Source: Perkinsus olseni
Lineage: Eukaryota; Perkinsozoa; Perkinsida; Perkinsidae
DNA length: 42,374 nt
Assembly (NCBI GenBank): GCA_013115135.1
Contig: JABANP010000460.1
Coordinates: 1-42,374 of the forward strand
Direction of reading: 5' to 3'
Translations under genes and position numbers: made by a program
Notes under the pieces: generated by a model
What the model was told of the DNA's origin: nothing
Databases searched by the model: none
The model's input: only the letters and a program-made list of their open reading frames with translations
Part shown: piece after piece, positions 28,644 through 40,800 of the stretch
How the letters are laid out: the number at the start of each line of letters is the position of its first letter
How positions within the stretch are numbered: the first letter of the stretch is position 1

Positions 28644-29134
28644 TCTCTAGCGCAGGTTTTGCAACGGACAGAAGTGTCCCGAAAAGCTGACTGAGAAAGA
28701 CTTGCCATGATTAAAAAGCCCATGCCCGCAACTCGAAAATGTTCCGCATAGAACTCTCCAAACAACTTTTTTCGAAGACCGCTTGAGATCGGATGCTTCG
28801 ATATCACCGACTCTATTCGAATGGATATTATCGATGTTGATGAATTTTCGCTTGGGCCTTGAGCCTCAGCTTGATCATTGATCGACGATCAGAGTCAGCC
28901 CCGAGATGTTAATGATGTTTGGAATTCTAACTTGCAATCATCTGCGACGCAGATCACTTGGCGTGGTCTTTCGTGAATCTTGCAATCTCGAAAAGTAACT
29001 GCAGGCGGAGCGAGGCTCCGCCGAGCTGAAAATCGAGTCTCGTCTCGGCTCGCTAGAATCCTTCGAGCCGAGCCGAGCGAGCCTAGGCCTTGGCGAGGTC
29101 CGACGAGCCGAGCGAGGAGTCTCGGCTCGCCTGA
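28644..29134. other. hAT right subterminal and promoter region, copy 1
   Basis: No gene. It contains the presumed transposase promoter (reading leftwards). Near the end lies an 8-base perfect hairpin, GGCGGAGC-GAG-GCTCCGCC, around 29004-29022, and several GAGCCGAGC direct repeats. These echo the GC-rich palindromes at the other end. Confidence 0.6.
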
Positions 29135-29147
29135 ATGTGGAGGCCTG
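29135..29147 (-). repeat. hAT right terminal inverted repeat, copy 1
   Basis: On the minus strand this end reads CAGGCCTCCACAT, pairing with the left end at 24648-24660 with two mismatches. It is followed immediately by the second target-site copy. Confidence 0.9.
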
Positions 29148-29155
29148 ACGAGCGG
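29148..29155 (+). repeat. Right 8-bp target-site duplication of the hAT element, copy 1
   Basis: ACGAGCGG, identical to 24640-24647. The pol frame resumes here and leads within about 20 codons into RNase H. Confidence 0.93.
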
Positions 29156-30614
29156 CAGTTGATGAGGACGGTGACGTCCCAATCTTCTCGAAATGTAGTC
29201 ATCTCACTATTGATGTTGATGCTAGTGGGCTGGGCTACGGTTACTGCTGGCGCGATGAAGAAGGCCGAGTACTAGGAGCCGAGGGACGTATACAGAGTAA
29301 GAGCATGGCTTTTGCGGCCTGGCATATTAATCGAAGGGAGTTGTTTGCCATCGCTGCTGCGTTGCGGAAGACTGTGGAAGTTGTCGAGGCGAACGGTTTT
29401 CCCGTTCTCAATGTGATTACGGTAAGAAGCGATTCTCGAGTTGCGATTAGACAGTCTTCTCCTTGGTTCATTCCTGCCACCAAAAGTGTTGAACGCCGAG
29501 CTATATTGCGATTGCGCAGTGTCATCGCAGACATCAGTCATGCTCTCTCCTGTCGAGTACCTTCGATAGACCTTCGAATGGTTCACATTAGTGGTCATTT
29601 GAACTCTGTCGCTGATACTCTCTCTCGGGTCGGATCTAGCAAGAAGGCTGTTGATCTGAGTACTCTTTGGTCGGAAACCTCTACTGAAGATGGTTCTAGT
29701 GTGAACTGTGCGGTGGTAGATGTTGTTTCATGGTTGGACGACGATGACCATGGCGCGATAGCTCTTCCTAGTTTCAAGAGTTGGATACGGTCGCGGGAAT
29801 CGACTCGCGATGACTCTGATGATGATGGTACTCCAACTGGTTCTACTGGGAAGGCTGCTCTGTTCCGTCAATTTCTGAAACTCAAGCAGGAAGAAGACCC
29901 TCTGTGCAAACGTGTACTTCAGAGTGCAGTTGATGACAAGGTTTCTATTCCTGGGCTGCAGTATGGCTTCATCATTGATGATGGCTTAGTACTTCGATTA
30001 AGGCCGGAACATGATATGGAATTAGATCTGCGTGATGGTCTCAGATTGCAGGTCGTGGTTCCTGAGTCTCTAGCCTTGGAGTTTGCTACTGCTGTTCATG
30101 TTGAAGGCGGTCATTGTGGAGTACGAGCTACTCTTAGTGCTATGTACCAGAGTGCGTGGGGACCAAAATTTCGTAAGGAGGCTAAGCGTGCTGTGAAAGG
30201 ATGTTTGGCCTGTGCTACCACTCGCTTTGATACTACTACTGCTCAATTCCAGGCCGGTGCTGTTCGAATGCCGGAACGAGTATTCGAAGTTCTGGGTTGT
30301 GATGTGTACGGTCCGTTCAAGGATCCTTCTATTCGTATTCGACGTAAAGATGAAGATACTTCCGTTTCCAGTGATCGCTCGTGGTGGATCTTCACCATAT
30401 GTTGTCGTCTGAGCGGGTATACTCGGTTCTACTTGCTGAGCAGTTCGAAAGCGAGTCATCTGGTTGATTGTCTCGAGTCGTTCTGCTGGTTGGTCGGTGT
30501 GTGGCCAAGGGAAATCTGGACGGATCGGGGATCCCAATTCCTCTATGGAGCGAGCTGGGTATCTTTCGTTGTTTCGATCGGTTGTCTCCAGAAGTATAAC
30601 TTGGCCTTCACTCT
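29156..30614 (+). pseudogene. Retroelement RNase H and truncated integrase, copy 1
   Basis: The 3' half of pol. RNase H shows its four acidic positions in order: TIDVDASG near 29207, NRREL near 29331, RSDSRVA near 29430 and SVADTLSR near 29610. A linker follows, then the integrase zinc finger HX4H (30097-30114) with CX2C (30202-30213), and the catalytic core with D in GCDVYGPF (30301) and D in WTDRGSQF (30523). The third catalytic residue, Glu, is missing: the frame runs into the start of the next tandem unit at 30615. The order RT-RNase H-integrase fits Ty3/Gypsy or Bel-Pao elements. Longest open piece: 29305-30663, of which the last 16 codons belong to the next unit. Confidence 0.9.
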
Positions 30615-31564
30615 GGGAACTCGGCTGATTCGCCTGTCCACGGGTGAGGGCAGCCGAGCATAGGAAATTGCGTCGGTTGGAGAAGAGATTGACTCTACCT
30701 GTAATGATTTTGATGATTCTGCTCTGGTTATAGTCACGTATTCCAGTGAGCCGATCATATTATGATACGATCAAACAAAGATTCGTGATAAAACCAGTTG
30801 ATCCTTTCTTTCATTACCAGACTTACTAGCAGAACCCGTCGCTCCGCTCCGGGGTTCTCTAGCTCTTAGTCAGAGGGACCACGTCCCTCGCTACGCTCGA
30901 GGAACAGCTAGGATTCATAAGGAGCTCACTTGTGCCTGCACTTCTCACAAGTGGGGGAAACAGTATCAATCTAGCGTTATTTCGGACGTGTTCTATGGTT
31001 CGCTCACGCTCGGAGTATATGCAGCTTGTAAGAGAATCAAAAGTAGTGTACGTCCAAGGTAGTTGAGTATTTGATAGAAGTTAGGTTAGCACAAGGGTCG
31101 TTACAGAGTAGCGAGGATAGGTTTCAGAAGTAGATAGTGCGTATGATGAAACGGGTACATAGAGATGGAGATCGGAGTCTCCAACCGAATCTCCAGTTGG
31201 GGGATGAATGTTGGTGTCGATGAAAAAAGAGATCTGGGAATGACTATAGTATAGATTCGACAGTCAACTTTCGTCTTTTTGAAGGCGAGCATTTAGAGTA
31301 GAGTAGTAGCAGGGGCAATGGTAGCACGTGTAGTAAAAGGCTGCGAGAGAAATGATGAGGTGAGGAGAATGATTGGTACATCTGCAGTAATAGGAGGTAT
31401 GTAGAAGATTGTAGTACTTGAAGGCAGAATAACTGGATCAAAATCGAGAGGTGTAAGACATACTCGCCGGCTTACCTGAAATAACTGGAGTAAGCGAAGG
31501 GTTTAGGTATCGATAAAAATTACCGCAATCGGTCGGATTGCCACATCATCATCATCGGATTTGG

Positions 31565-31581
31565 CCAATAAGGCATATATA
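31565..31581 (+). promoter_or_regulatory. CCAAT and TATA-like elements, copy 2
   Basis: Same arrangement as 18379-18395: CCAAT at 31565 and a TATATA run at 31576-31581. Conservation adds little because the surrounding DNA is duplicated. Confidence 0.3.
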
Positions 31582-31953
31582 CAACTTATATCATATGCGT
31601 CGGGGCCTCCTTACACGAGACTCATGAGAGTGTATCACAAGTCGTGATTTCATTAGAAAGAGATTGATATCGGAGGCCGCAAAAATAGAGGCACTCAAAA
31701 AGAGAGATCGATAAAAAGCCAGGGTCTAATGAATAAAAAAATGAAATGCGCTGGAGACGAATCAGGCTGAGCGAGTGTAAAATACTCCGTGAATCTACAT
31801 TCAGACATCGCCCTTTCCGTTGCTTAAGTCCGAGGAAGTGGTGGAGGAAGTCCAAACCGCTTGGAGGAGCCACATCGGAAGACCTCATGGAGCAGCTTAT
31901 GCGCATCCAATGGAGTGATGGGCGATCTTACCTTGTGCATGTACACGGTAGGT

Positions 31954-31973
31954 AGCCCGCCCGTGGGCGGGCT
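31954..31973 (+). other. Perfect GC-rich hairpin followed by a T-rich run, copy 2
   Basis: Identical to 18765-18784, although bases a few positions downstream differ (TTCTTCG here against TTCTTCT). The stem itself is unchanged. Confidence 0.6.
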
Positions 31974-34163
31974 TTCTTCGCAGGGCCCCGCAAAGACCCC
32001 CTATCAGATGTCGCAACAGCGCTATACCTTGCCTCTTAGCGATCTGTCCCATCACGTTGTGGTGACCACTTTCACGTCAGTACTTATGACTCGCCTCCAG
32101 ATCCTACAAAATCTCTCTATTAGAGCTTACCAATCAGAGGAGTATGCTAAGCTAGCACTTAACGAGTTTGGTCGATCACCATATGTAGTGAAATTCCACC
32201 CGAAGTATCCCCAGGCCTTTTCTTGCGTTCAACCGTTGCAACTCCCGAGCTTGAAGCTCGGAGCCTAGTAGACGTAATTCACACGATTCAGACTGGCCGG
32301 AGACATGTGTGATTCCACGTGAGCTTGTAGCAGGACGACTCTACCGGTTGTAAACTGCCATTTTGCCATCCGATATAACAGCTCCGAGTCGGAGCCTCCG
32401 GCAGAGTGTAAATTACACTGCGTAACATATGCTACGCTGGCAGTGGTCGTCAGCTTCGCCGTCGATCACGACGGCCGCATTTGGATAGCCATGAAAGTAT
32501 TACCAGTTCCACCCGAATTCAGATATCCTCCTCTCCCGGGCGGCCCTGATAGTGCCTGAAAATCCTGCTACCCTTCACTCAACGGGAATTGTGCTACGAT
32601 ATCTCGGACCTCCTGTCCAAACATGCATCACATGGACTTGCATCTGAGGTACTACTGCCAAGCTGTTACACTGCCAATACTATGAACAGCTGCCAACTGT
32701 TGCACTGCAATAGTGGGATCGAAGAACTGTTCTCTTTGGGCAACCAACCTGTCCCTCGAAGATGCCGTACCAAACTCCCAGTTTGGACAGCTGTTCCGGA
32801 TGAGAGATGACACTGATGATACACCCATGCACTTACCGCTTTGTAACTTCTATGTAGTTTACATCCGGAACCCGGATTCCGGGTGAAGGAAACTTTACTT
32901 ACCGCGGGATCGGAGAGAATATAATTATGAACTTCGAGCACGGTACAGCGGAGATAGTTACCGAAGCCGAAGCCGCATTCCGCCGATACTCAGTGTGGAG
33001 TCGACACTAACATCATGTTACTTGTGTGCCCAACAATGAAGCGTAAATTACAATGGGCGAACGACAGGAGAGGAAAGATTTCCCTAGTCCGACGATTGCA
33101 CGATTGAAAGCGTGTACTACCAATGTCTGGGAAGAAAGTTCACATGCGTAGCTCGATCTCTTCACCTCTAGTCAAGGTATTCAACCGCCCACCCAGTTAC
33201 TTCCTTCAACTTTTCCGGGAACGAACTCGCTCGACGAGCGACGCTCGTCTCCAAACTTGAGCCGCTCGACCGTGGGACCGTTGATTTGAAAGGAGCCGAA
33301 CAAGAACAGGAAAAATGCCTACAATTAAAGAGCGAAATCGCGTAATAGCATCTCGTGACGTTGTAACACGGAGTAAATCGGCGCATGTTAGTAAGAAGCT
33401 GTATTTGTATTCGCATCTACCGTTAAGCGTAAGTCTTACTTCTCACTCTAGGTGTAGAGGAGTTTAAGAGTAGGTTTAGTTCGTATGCTTGGGCAAACTC
33501 AATCAGCGGGAGAGATATGGTTCTGAACGGAAATAACATTTCGCGACGTTTTAACACCTGGTACATCGGCGCACATCTGTGAGGGGCGATAACTATGTCC
33601 ACATCACACCATACCGAAGTGTCTACGCATAGTCCTGCTTTCCGGCAAGTACGGCAAACTCTATGCACAGAGACAAACGCGAACATGAAGAATCTGTTAG
33701 CGATGGAAGATATTGAACATCATAATCCTTTGTAAGAAAATTACTCGGACATTTTTTCTGTGACGGTTTAACCCAATTAATCAACGTAAATCGATCACAC
33801 TATGAAAGATATATTACGAGGAGCAGGGAGAGTTTGGAACGTGTTTCCAAGTAATGCGGTAGCAGAAGTAAAGCTGTGTAATATGAAAAAAAAACCGGGA
33901 TCAAACTTCGAAAAATACGATGGGAATTCGATTCTTCGCGCACGATGTATGTTCTTCTATTATAAGTAGTAGAGATTGAGATATAGTGGAGGATCGAGGA
34001 CCCACAAGATTACAAGATATCTCTGTGACGCGACCAATCCTTATTCGTGATGTTTACTATGGAGTCCGTATTTTACCGTATCGCTTTGTTAATCATACGT
34101 TGTGATACTCACGTACTTCAGGGGTTCTTGATCTTTGGTCTATTCCGTCACTATCGCTCCTAT

Positions 34164-37100
34164 ATGGAGAATACTCCTATCGCAGAAGGTGATGTTGGGT
34201 TGCACGAGAGCCAGTCGTCCATCGCGACATCCGGGGCGTCAAGCGGGCAAAGAGCCGTGCTGCAACATTTATTGGCGATCTCGGTGGGACAGAAGGTGAA
34301 GGAGATTGCGGGCACGGTCAAGGTTCGGACTAACGCCCTAGACGAAGTGACGAACTTGCTGGTCGCGGACTTGAGGGCTCGAGAGGAGCAGCTGCCACCA
34401 GGGGATTCGGAGGAGCTTGCACATTTTATTGGAGCAGCATTGGAAGAGGTGAGGGAGGAGGTATTAGAGCTCTGGGGGCCGGAGATCGAGTTTGATGTGG
34501 TTGAGAGGGGAATGCACGAGCAATTTGAAAATTTGAAGATATATTTGGCTCTAGAATTAAGAGCACGATCCGAGGATCCCGGGGATGTTAGGGCCATTCG
34601 AGCGGCGAGAAAGGGGGTCCGAGCTCAGTTGTGGGCCAGTGTGTATTCGCCTTTTGCCATCAATCTCGCGGATTCTTTCGTGGAGAGGATCGCTCGGCGG
34701 AAATGTGAGCTGGTGAGAGAGGAATCGAGAGAGATTGAGCTTGTGCGAGACGAGGGGCGGGACCGACCAAGTCCTAGCCCGCCTGTTTATCAGCAAGCGG
34801 AGGGTGATCAGTCTGCGGTGGAGCCTATGAGAGTTGTAGGTGGGTCGGAACCGAAAGTAGGTGGTCGATTCACCGACAAAGACGTCGCGGGAGTGCGGGG
34901 CGGCAGAAATGATGAGCCGTCTAGTATCTCGAGGAGGGATACGCCCGTGGGCATGACCGAGGGCTCTGAAGCAAAGATCACTGACGATAGGCAAGGGTTA
35001 CTGAAGGAAGGTGAGCGGGAGAAGATTCGGAAGGCCGCTGAGGCCGGTCGTGCACCGCCAGGAGGGCCTTATAGAATTACAGGGACGACTCCTCTCTCGT
35101 TGTTCAAGACCCATGTCTCGGTGATCTCGTCTAGTCGGGGTTGGAGCAAGGTTCATGAATATTACTACCTCGCCCACCACATTGAAGCTCGACTATGGAT
35201 CGACATTGTCACTGCTAACCGCATGCTGTTGAAGAACCCCTTGCGCCGAGACAGTTATTCTGAGGCCGTCGATGATATTTGGCGAGCTTTGGAGCGAAGA
35301 GCGGGGAAGAATCGTGAGAGCGAGATTCTTCAGTCAGAAGGCTTGACGATGCAGCAAAAGAAGGGTGAAAGTGTGAGCGATTTCCTGCATCGGGTGAATG
35401 ATTTCAGGTTGAGATGTCAGTGTGCAGGCATAGTCCATAAGGACTCATATTGGATCACGCTGTGCAGGGTCGGTCTGACGAATGAATTGATTAAGAAGCT
35501 TAGCTGCTTGTCTGCGGTGAGAACGTGGGAAGAATGGTCTGAGAATGTCGAGCAGATGGCCGGAGATGATGCGGCCGGAGGCCGGGTAGCTGAAGTCCTT
35601 GGAGTGAGCGCGTCGAATACCGGCGGCACGCTGAACTCTGGGACGGGGAATGATGCGACTAGGGGGCGCGGTGATGGTAAGGGTCCAGCCGAGTTCCGGG
35701 GCAAGTGCTTCTTCTGTCACCAGGGTGGTCACCGGGCGTCTCACTGTCCGAATCGGAATCTTGCGGGGAAATGTTTCCATTGCAAGAAGCCGGGGCATCG
35801 ACGAGCCCAGTGTCCGTTGTTGCAAAGTGGCAGTGCAGCCGCTGATGCGCAGGATGGCGAGGTGAGTGGTGATGGGGGCACGTCAGGTCAGGGCTCGAAG
35901 GACCAGCAGACTGAGACTGCTCAAGGGACTGGTAAGGAGTCTGCGGCGGGGGTGCGAGTGACAACAAATTCCTTCGCGGTGGAGTGCTGCGAGTCACGGG
36001 CCGGATTGAGGTCGGTAGCCGTCGGAAGGAATGATGACCCTCCCGTTTTGTCGCTTCGCTGGGCTGATGAGGAGATGACTATGTTGCTGGACAGCGGATC
36101 GGCTGCTTCGCTGATCGATCGTGAGACAGCTGACAGGATGATTGCGAAAGGAGCTGCTTCAGCGATCGCGGGTCAGTCTCCTGTGTCCATCCGTTACGCG
36201 GATGCCAGGGTTGAACCGTCTTGTGGCGAGCTCATTGCGAATGTGTGGATTGGTGATAAGCCTGCCTACCTACCTTTCCTGATTGTCGGGAAATTGGGTC
36301 GGCCGTTGATTGGTCGCCGAGGTCTACGACTGTTGGGTGTCAGCCTCGACTTTCCGCAAGATGCTCCTTCGGAGCGAGTAGCCTTGCGCGAGATGTTCGA
36401 GGGAAGAGTATGTGATGCCATGACCGCTGAGGTCGCGTTAGCGACAGGCGTCATTGATTGTTACTGCACCAATGATGAACTGTTCCTGACCGATGACACG
36501 GATCTGAAGGCCGTGGAGTCGGGTCTGAGTCGGCCATCACCGGTGTCGGATGGGTCGGGAGAACGCGATGTCCTGGACCGGAGAGTCGACGAGGTGTTGG
36601 CTTTCGCTTCTGATGAGCTGCGTGCGAAGGGAATCGACTACAGTGGCCGTGAGCGGGAACTCCTCAGTGATCTCTTCTCGAGGGTCAGCGCCTTGGGCGA
36701 CATAACGATCTCTGATGGTTATGAGCTGTCCCTACGGAAGGAAGGTAAGGGTTCCGATGGGCCGGGATATTCCTTCGTTGTTAAGTGGAAGACTCACACT
36801 TCATCGTCCGAGAAGGTGTCTCAAGTTCCGCAAGGGTGGTGTAGTGACTCTCTGATACAGAAGCTCGACGAGAAGGAGCGTTCTGAGTTCGACCAGCACT
36901 GCTCGGTGTATACTGAGAAGGGCTGGTGGAAGAAGGTTGAGAAAGATGATGCTGAGCTCTCGGAAATCCGTCGGTCTCATCCTGTTGGGACCATTTTCCC
37001 TGTCAAGCAGAGCCTGATGAAGTCTACTCGAATCAGGCCGGTTGCGGATATGAGGGCGGCTAATCTTGCTTCGCCAATGGTCTCTGCGGTACAGCCTACT

Positions 37101-37839
37101 GTACTGGCAGCGGGCCGGGTGTTGAGAGGTACACTCCGACGAGGGGTGCAGGTGCGTCAATATGACCTCGAGAAGGCCTTCTATTCGATCGGTACTGAGG
37201 TCATGGATGCGAAAACCGGTAAGTGTACACCAGTCTACCTCAGGATTGGTAAGGACCTGTTCCAGTGTTCGAAGTTGGCGTTCGGACTCTCAGTTGGTCC
37301 GCATGCGCTGAACTGTTCTCAGCGTATCATCCAGAAGGTTGTCCGGTGTGCTTACGATGTGCTGAAAGGTGCTCAATGTCGCGATGTTTTCCCTACCATT
37401 GTTGTTGTCATGGACGACTTTGTCGTGGCCGGTGAGGCGCACGTGATTGATGTCGTCGAACAACTGTTGCTCTCGGGTTGGGACCTGTGTGGTTTCGTCT
37501 GTCCCGAGGCAAAGCGCGAGAGATGGTCGGGTGATCAGAGTACCCGCTGGCTCGGGAATCTCTGGTGCTGGGACGATGAGCACGAGAAGCTGTCTGTCAA
37601 GCGCTGTGATGCTCCGGTGGTCCCGGAGGCTGCAGGCTTGAGTAAGCGCGCTGTGTTCAAGTTGGCCGGGAAGATCGGCTGTGTTACTGGTGGCGCTTAC
37701 GAGGCGTTAGCTAGATGCCATTCTGATGCAGCTCGAGTAGCTGCTGGTCAGGCCGGTTCCTGGGACGGCCAGGATCAACCATGGGCGAAGACAGCAGCCC
37801 ATCACTTAGGCTTGGCATGCGAGTATTGGCGACGAGCGG
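34164..37839 (+). CDS. Retroelement Gag-protease-reverse transcriptase polyprotein, copy 2, open but cut by hAT
   Basis: A single frame is open for about 1225 codons from the ATG at 34164 to the hAT insertion. An upstream in-frame ATG at 34047 exists, but its segment looks non-coding. Order: acidic/helical Gag N terminus; a retrotransposon capsid-like block (ESVSDFLHRVNDFRLRC, about 35380); two CCHC zinc knuckles (35706-35747 and 35772-35813); an aspartic protease with DSGSA (36090-36104) and a downstream LIGRRGL; then reverse transcriptase with RPVADMRAAN (about 37036), the first catalytic Asp in QYDLEKAF (37164) and MDDF (37410-37421) in place of the usual Y-x-D-D. Gag and Pol share one frame, so no programmed shift is needed. 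The open frame continues to 38123, but everything after 37839 is hAT read-through. Best fit Ty3/Gypsy-like; Bel-Pao is not excluded. Confidence 0.92.
37832..37839 (+). repeat. Left target-site duplication of the hAT element, copy 2
   Basis: ACGAGCGG in the same codon context as copy 1. The right copy would lie just beyond the window. Confidence 0.9.
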
Positions 37840-40800
37840 CAGGCCTCTGCATGCGAGACGAGTCTCGGTACGGCTCGCCGCTCGCTCGCCGAGCGAGCGA
37901 GCGGCGAGCGAGCGCGGTCGTCTCCATCTCTGGCGAGACGAGCGGCGAGTCTCGCCGAGACTCGGGCCAAAAGTGGAGAAAAGGCAAGCGGATTCAAGCC
38001 ACGCAGCCGTCGATCAATTTTTCCCTTGGTATCCAATCTGGGGGTTGGGCTGACCCAATGGGTCGTGATGGTTTACTGCCAGTACACTGCCTTTTCAGTT
38101 ATACTTTTGCCCGTTCAGCATGAGTTGGTATGAGCGCGTCTGAGTCAGATGGTCTGACAGTGTCAGACTGACACAATAGCTCGTGCCGTCATACCCTCAC
38201 GCGTTATGAGTTATACTGCTATTTTATGACGAGGTCGCCTAACATTGTATGACGCCGTCGTAATTTATCACAAGCAAACTCCCAGCCGGGCACGATGACA
38301 ATCTCGATCACACTCATTGCTATACATTGTATAGTTTACAATTTGGTTGTCGAGTCGCCAACCTAGCGTGTTTGTGCAAGTTACACATCCACTGAGAACT
38401 TGTACGGAGTCCGTACTACGGACATTGTCAACGTCACATTGCATCTCTATCAACTCAGCGTAGCCTCTCAACTCCGGCTAAGTTACCTCGCTAACGCAAA
38501 ACAAACTGCCCCAAAAATAGAGAACGCATCTTGATCAAGACTAATCATATCATGCAAAGTGCGCTAACTGTAGACCACAGTCTGTAGTTAGTAACCGTAC
38601 CTGCACATAGTACGGACATCGCGCCCGCCACTATGCGAAGTTGACTCACAGCTGCCAATTCATCACTTCTTCATTGGGTTCCTCAAGAACGCATTTGTGG
38701 TTTGAATTATCAACAGTGACTCGAGCGTGTTAGGCTTGAGCTCTGTTCTACGCATGCCGAGCTGATCTCGTGCACGGCTGAAAATGCCCTCACAGGAGCT
38801 AGTGGTAAGGGTAAAGAACTGCGCACACGCAGCTGCTTCAGCCAACAGGGGAAACGCGCTCCTAGCTTTCTCCCAGAATACATCATAGGAATCATCGTGA
38901 CAGGAAAGGGTGAGATACCGCTTAACTTCGAGCTCCACTCGCTTCTGCAACTGCTCCTCGAATGCAGCGTTCTCCATGAACCGGGGTAGCTTTTCATCAC
39001 CAAAAAGGTCACCAACGCAGCTATCCTCCAGCTCAGCCTCGTCCATGGTCAGATCCATGATGCCGGTACAGCAGCCAACGTTATTAGAAGTCTTCTGTGC
39101 TGGTTCGCAAGGTGAGCCATCAAGTTTGTCATTGGTGATTATCGACCACTCATTAAGCTGCTGAATCAATCTGGATCTACTTAACATATTTCGGATTTCA
39201 GCTTTGCGGTTATCGCCAAAAGATTCGCGATAAGCTTGAACGATTTTGAGACTGTCCACTCGCTCGAACCTCAATTTCGGGTGTAGCATAGCAGGGAGCA
39301 AGCAGTCGGGAGTGATGCGCGCTATCACCTGAGACAGAACATCGATATTAAAGACACACGATATCGATAGCAAGCATTTAGGTGACCACTGGAAACAGCG
39401 GGTGTGACTCACCGATGCGACACCAAACGTTCGAAGTAAACAAAGTTTCTTCTGTGGCGCATCGGTGTTGGGAAATTACCTTGTCCAAGAATCCCTGACG
39501 GATTTTTTCGCTCTAGCCTTCTTGATCATAGGCAGCTCATCATCTGGATCGTCACATAGATGCAGCCAGCATCTCTCTAACTCCCTGGGATAAGAGAAGG
39601 GTCTTCTCAGAAAGCATACACGAGAAATATGGAACCAGATGAAATATTTCCCCGAGTGCACAAAACCTACATGATAGTTTTTGTAGCGCCAAGCTTTTTG
39701 TAGCTCTGAATGGTGATCGTTGCATCTCTAAGTGGTTTTTATCAGGGACATTAGTTGCTGCAACTCTTTGTTCCGAGACAGCACTTTCTCGAAGCACCTA
39801 CCACAGGCCTATTCAAATCTGGGTACCGCCCAATAGGTAGCAAGATCTCGCCACCCTACACCAGTGGTGTAACACCACTGAAGCGAAGGCCAAACAGTGT
39901 TTGGCAAACACAGCTTGCGAAGACTCCTCACCCGTACAGCGTGAGTATTGCTCGCTCATTGATTATGCTATTCAATGGAACCAATGGAGTCCAGAAGTTT
40001 TCCAATGGAGTCCATCGGGAAGCGCTTGGATAATCCAAGTTGGATTCCAGCCCGGAATTCCCAGCTTGTAATAGACTTTATCAGAAAGCGGGGTAGCCGA
40101 ATTAGGCGGGCGCGACAATTGAAGCTCGATCCCAGGCATTCGAGCGATCGACAAGCGGCGATTGTCCTCCCCGATTCTCGAATCCAGCCGAAACTACATG
40201 GCCTTTCCTTTCTCAATGAGTAGCGACCCTAAAAGGCTCCCACGCGTCAGCAACGCTCTTCAGCATATCGTACAGAGAGTTCCACTTGACTTCATTTACG
40301 GGCTTCAACCTACAAAGAAGATCTCGGCACTGGTGCCATCATATCCAAACTTACTTATTGTATCCTTTATCTTTTATCTTGCTATTCAACCTTGACTTTT
40401 TGATGTACAATACCATTCTTGCTGTTGCTGCAACAAGGGCTGCTGCTGAGTTGTCCTTCTCCACTTTCCTTTGCTGCCAGCATCTCATCAGGGGAAGAGA
40501 TGATGGAGCTTTCGAGTGAATTCCTCCTGTTTAGGGCACGTTCCGCACTTTATTGCAAGCTGTATCAGATGTGCGAAACAAGGGGTAGACGCCAAATCGC
40601 CCTCGTTCAAAGCGGCAATGTTATTGCTTGCCGAGTCGGTGCTGAAAGAATGCTCTTTCCATCGAGCTCGTACTTGGAAAGAACCTGAAATGAATCCGGA
40701 TGCATGCGTTCCGCGAGCCACTCAACTCACGTCATTCGTGGTAGCCAGTACATCTGCCGCAGTCTCAGATGGTAGCTCTTGTAGAGCGAGAAGCGCCGGT

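Larger units (their letters stand above)
24648..29147 (-). mobile_element. hAT superfamily DNA transposon inserted in pol, copy 1 (4500 bp)
   Basis: Full-length element bounded by CAGGCCTC terminal inverted repeats and a perfect 8-bp target duplication. It carries an intron-split transposase on the minus strand with a BED zinc finger and the hAT C-terminal dimerisation block. The left end (minus-strand 3' side) has about 800 non-coding bases with dense short palindromes; the right end has about 500 bases upstream of the transposase start. It splits the retroelement pol between reverse transcriptase and RNase H. The transposase shows frame breaks in its last exon, so this copy may be non-autonomous unless those breaks are sequence errors. 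Confidence 0.94.
17429..30614 (+). repeat. Tandem unit, copy 1 (about 13.19 kb)
   Basis: Sequence from 17429 onward recurs almost unchanged from 30615. Matching landmarks keep a constant offset of about 13186-13192 bases: the unit start (17429/30615), the GC hairpin (18765/31954), the hAT left end (24648/37840) and the transposase stop (25475/38663). The unit comprises the pol tail, LTR-like DNA, gag-pro-RT, a hAT insertion, and RNase H-integrase. The unit boundary falls in the integrase frame, where unit 2 starts abruptly with only GGGAACTCGG shared by the two left flanks. Confidence 0.95.
30766..34163 (+). other. Non-coding LTR/leader-like region, copy 2
   Basis: Counterpart of 17580-20971. 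It carries the same hairpins and promoter-like motifs. A block at 31760-31832 differs from copy 1 by about ten substitutions in 70 bases, whereas the flanks are nearly identical. No coding frame is supported. Confidence 0.45.

Noticed and set aside
30615..30663. Last 16 codons of the RNase H-integrase open frame
   Set aside because: They belong to the start of tandem unit 2 and result from the junction.
37840..38123. C-terminal 95 codons of the long gag-pol frame of copy 2
   Set aside because: They are read-through into the hAT left end, beyond the target duplication, not retroelement protein.
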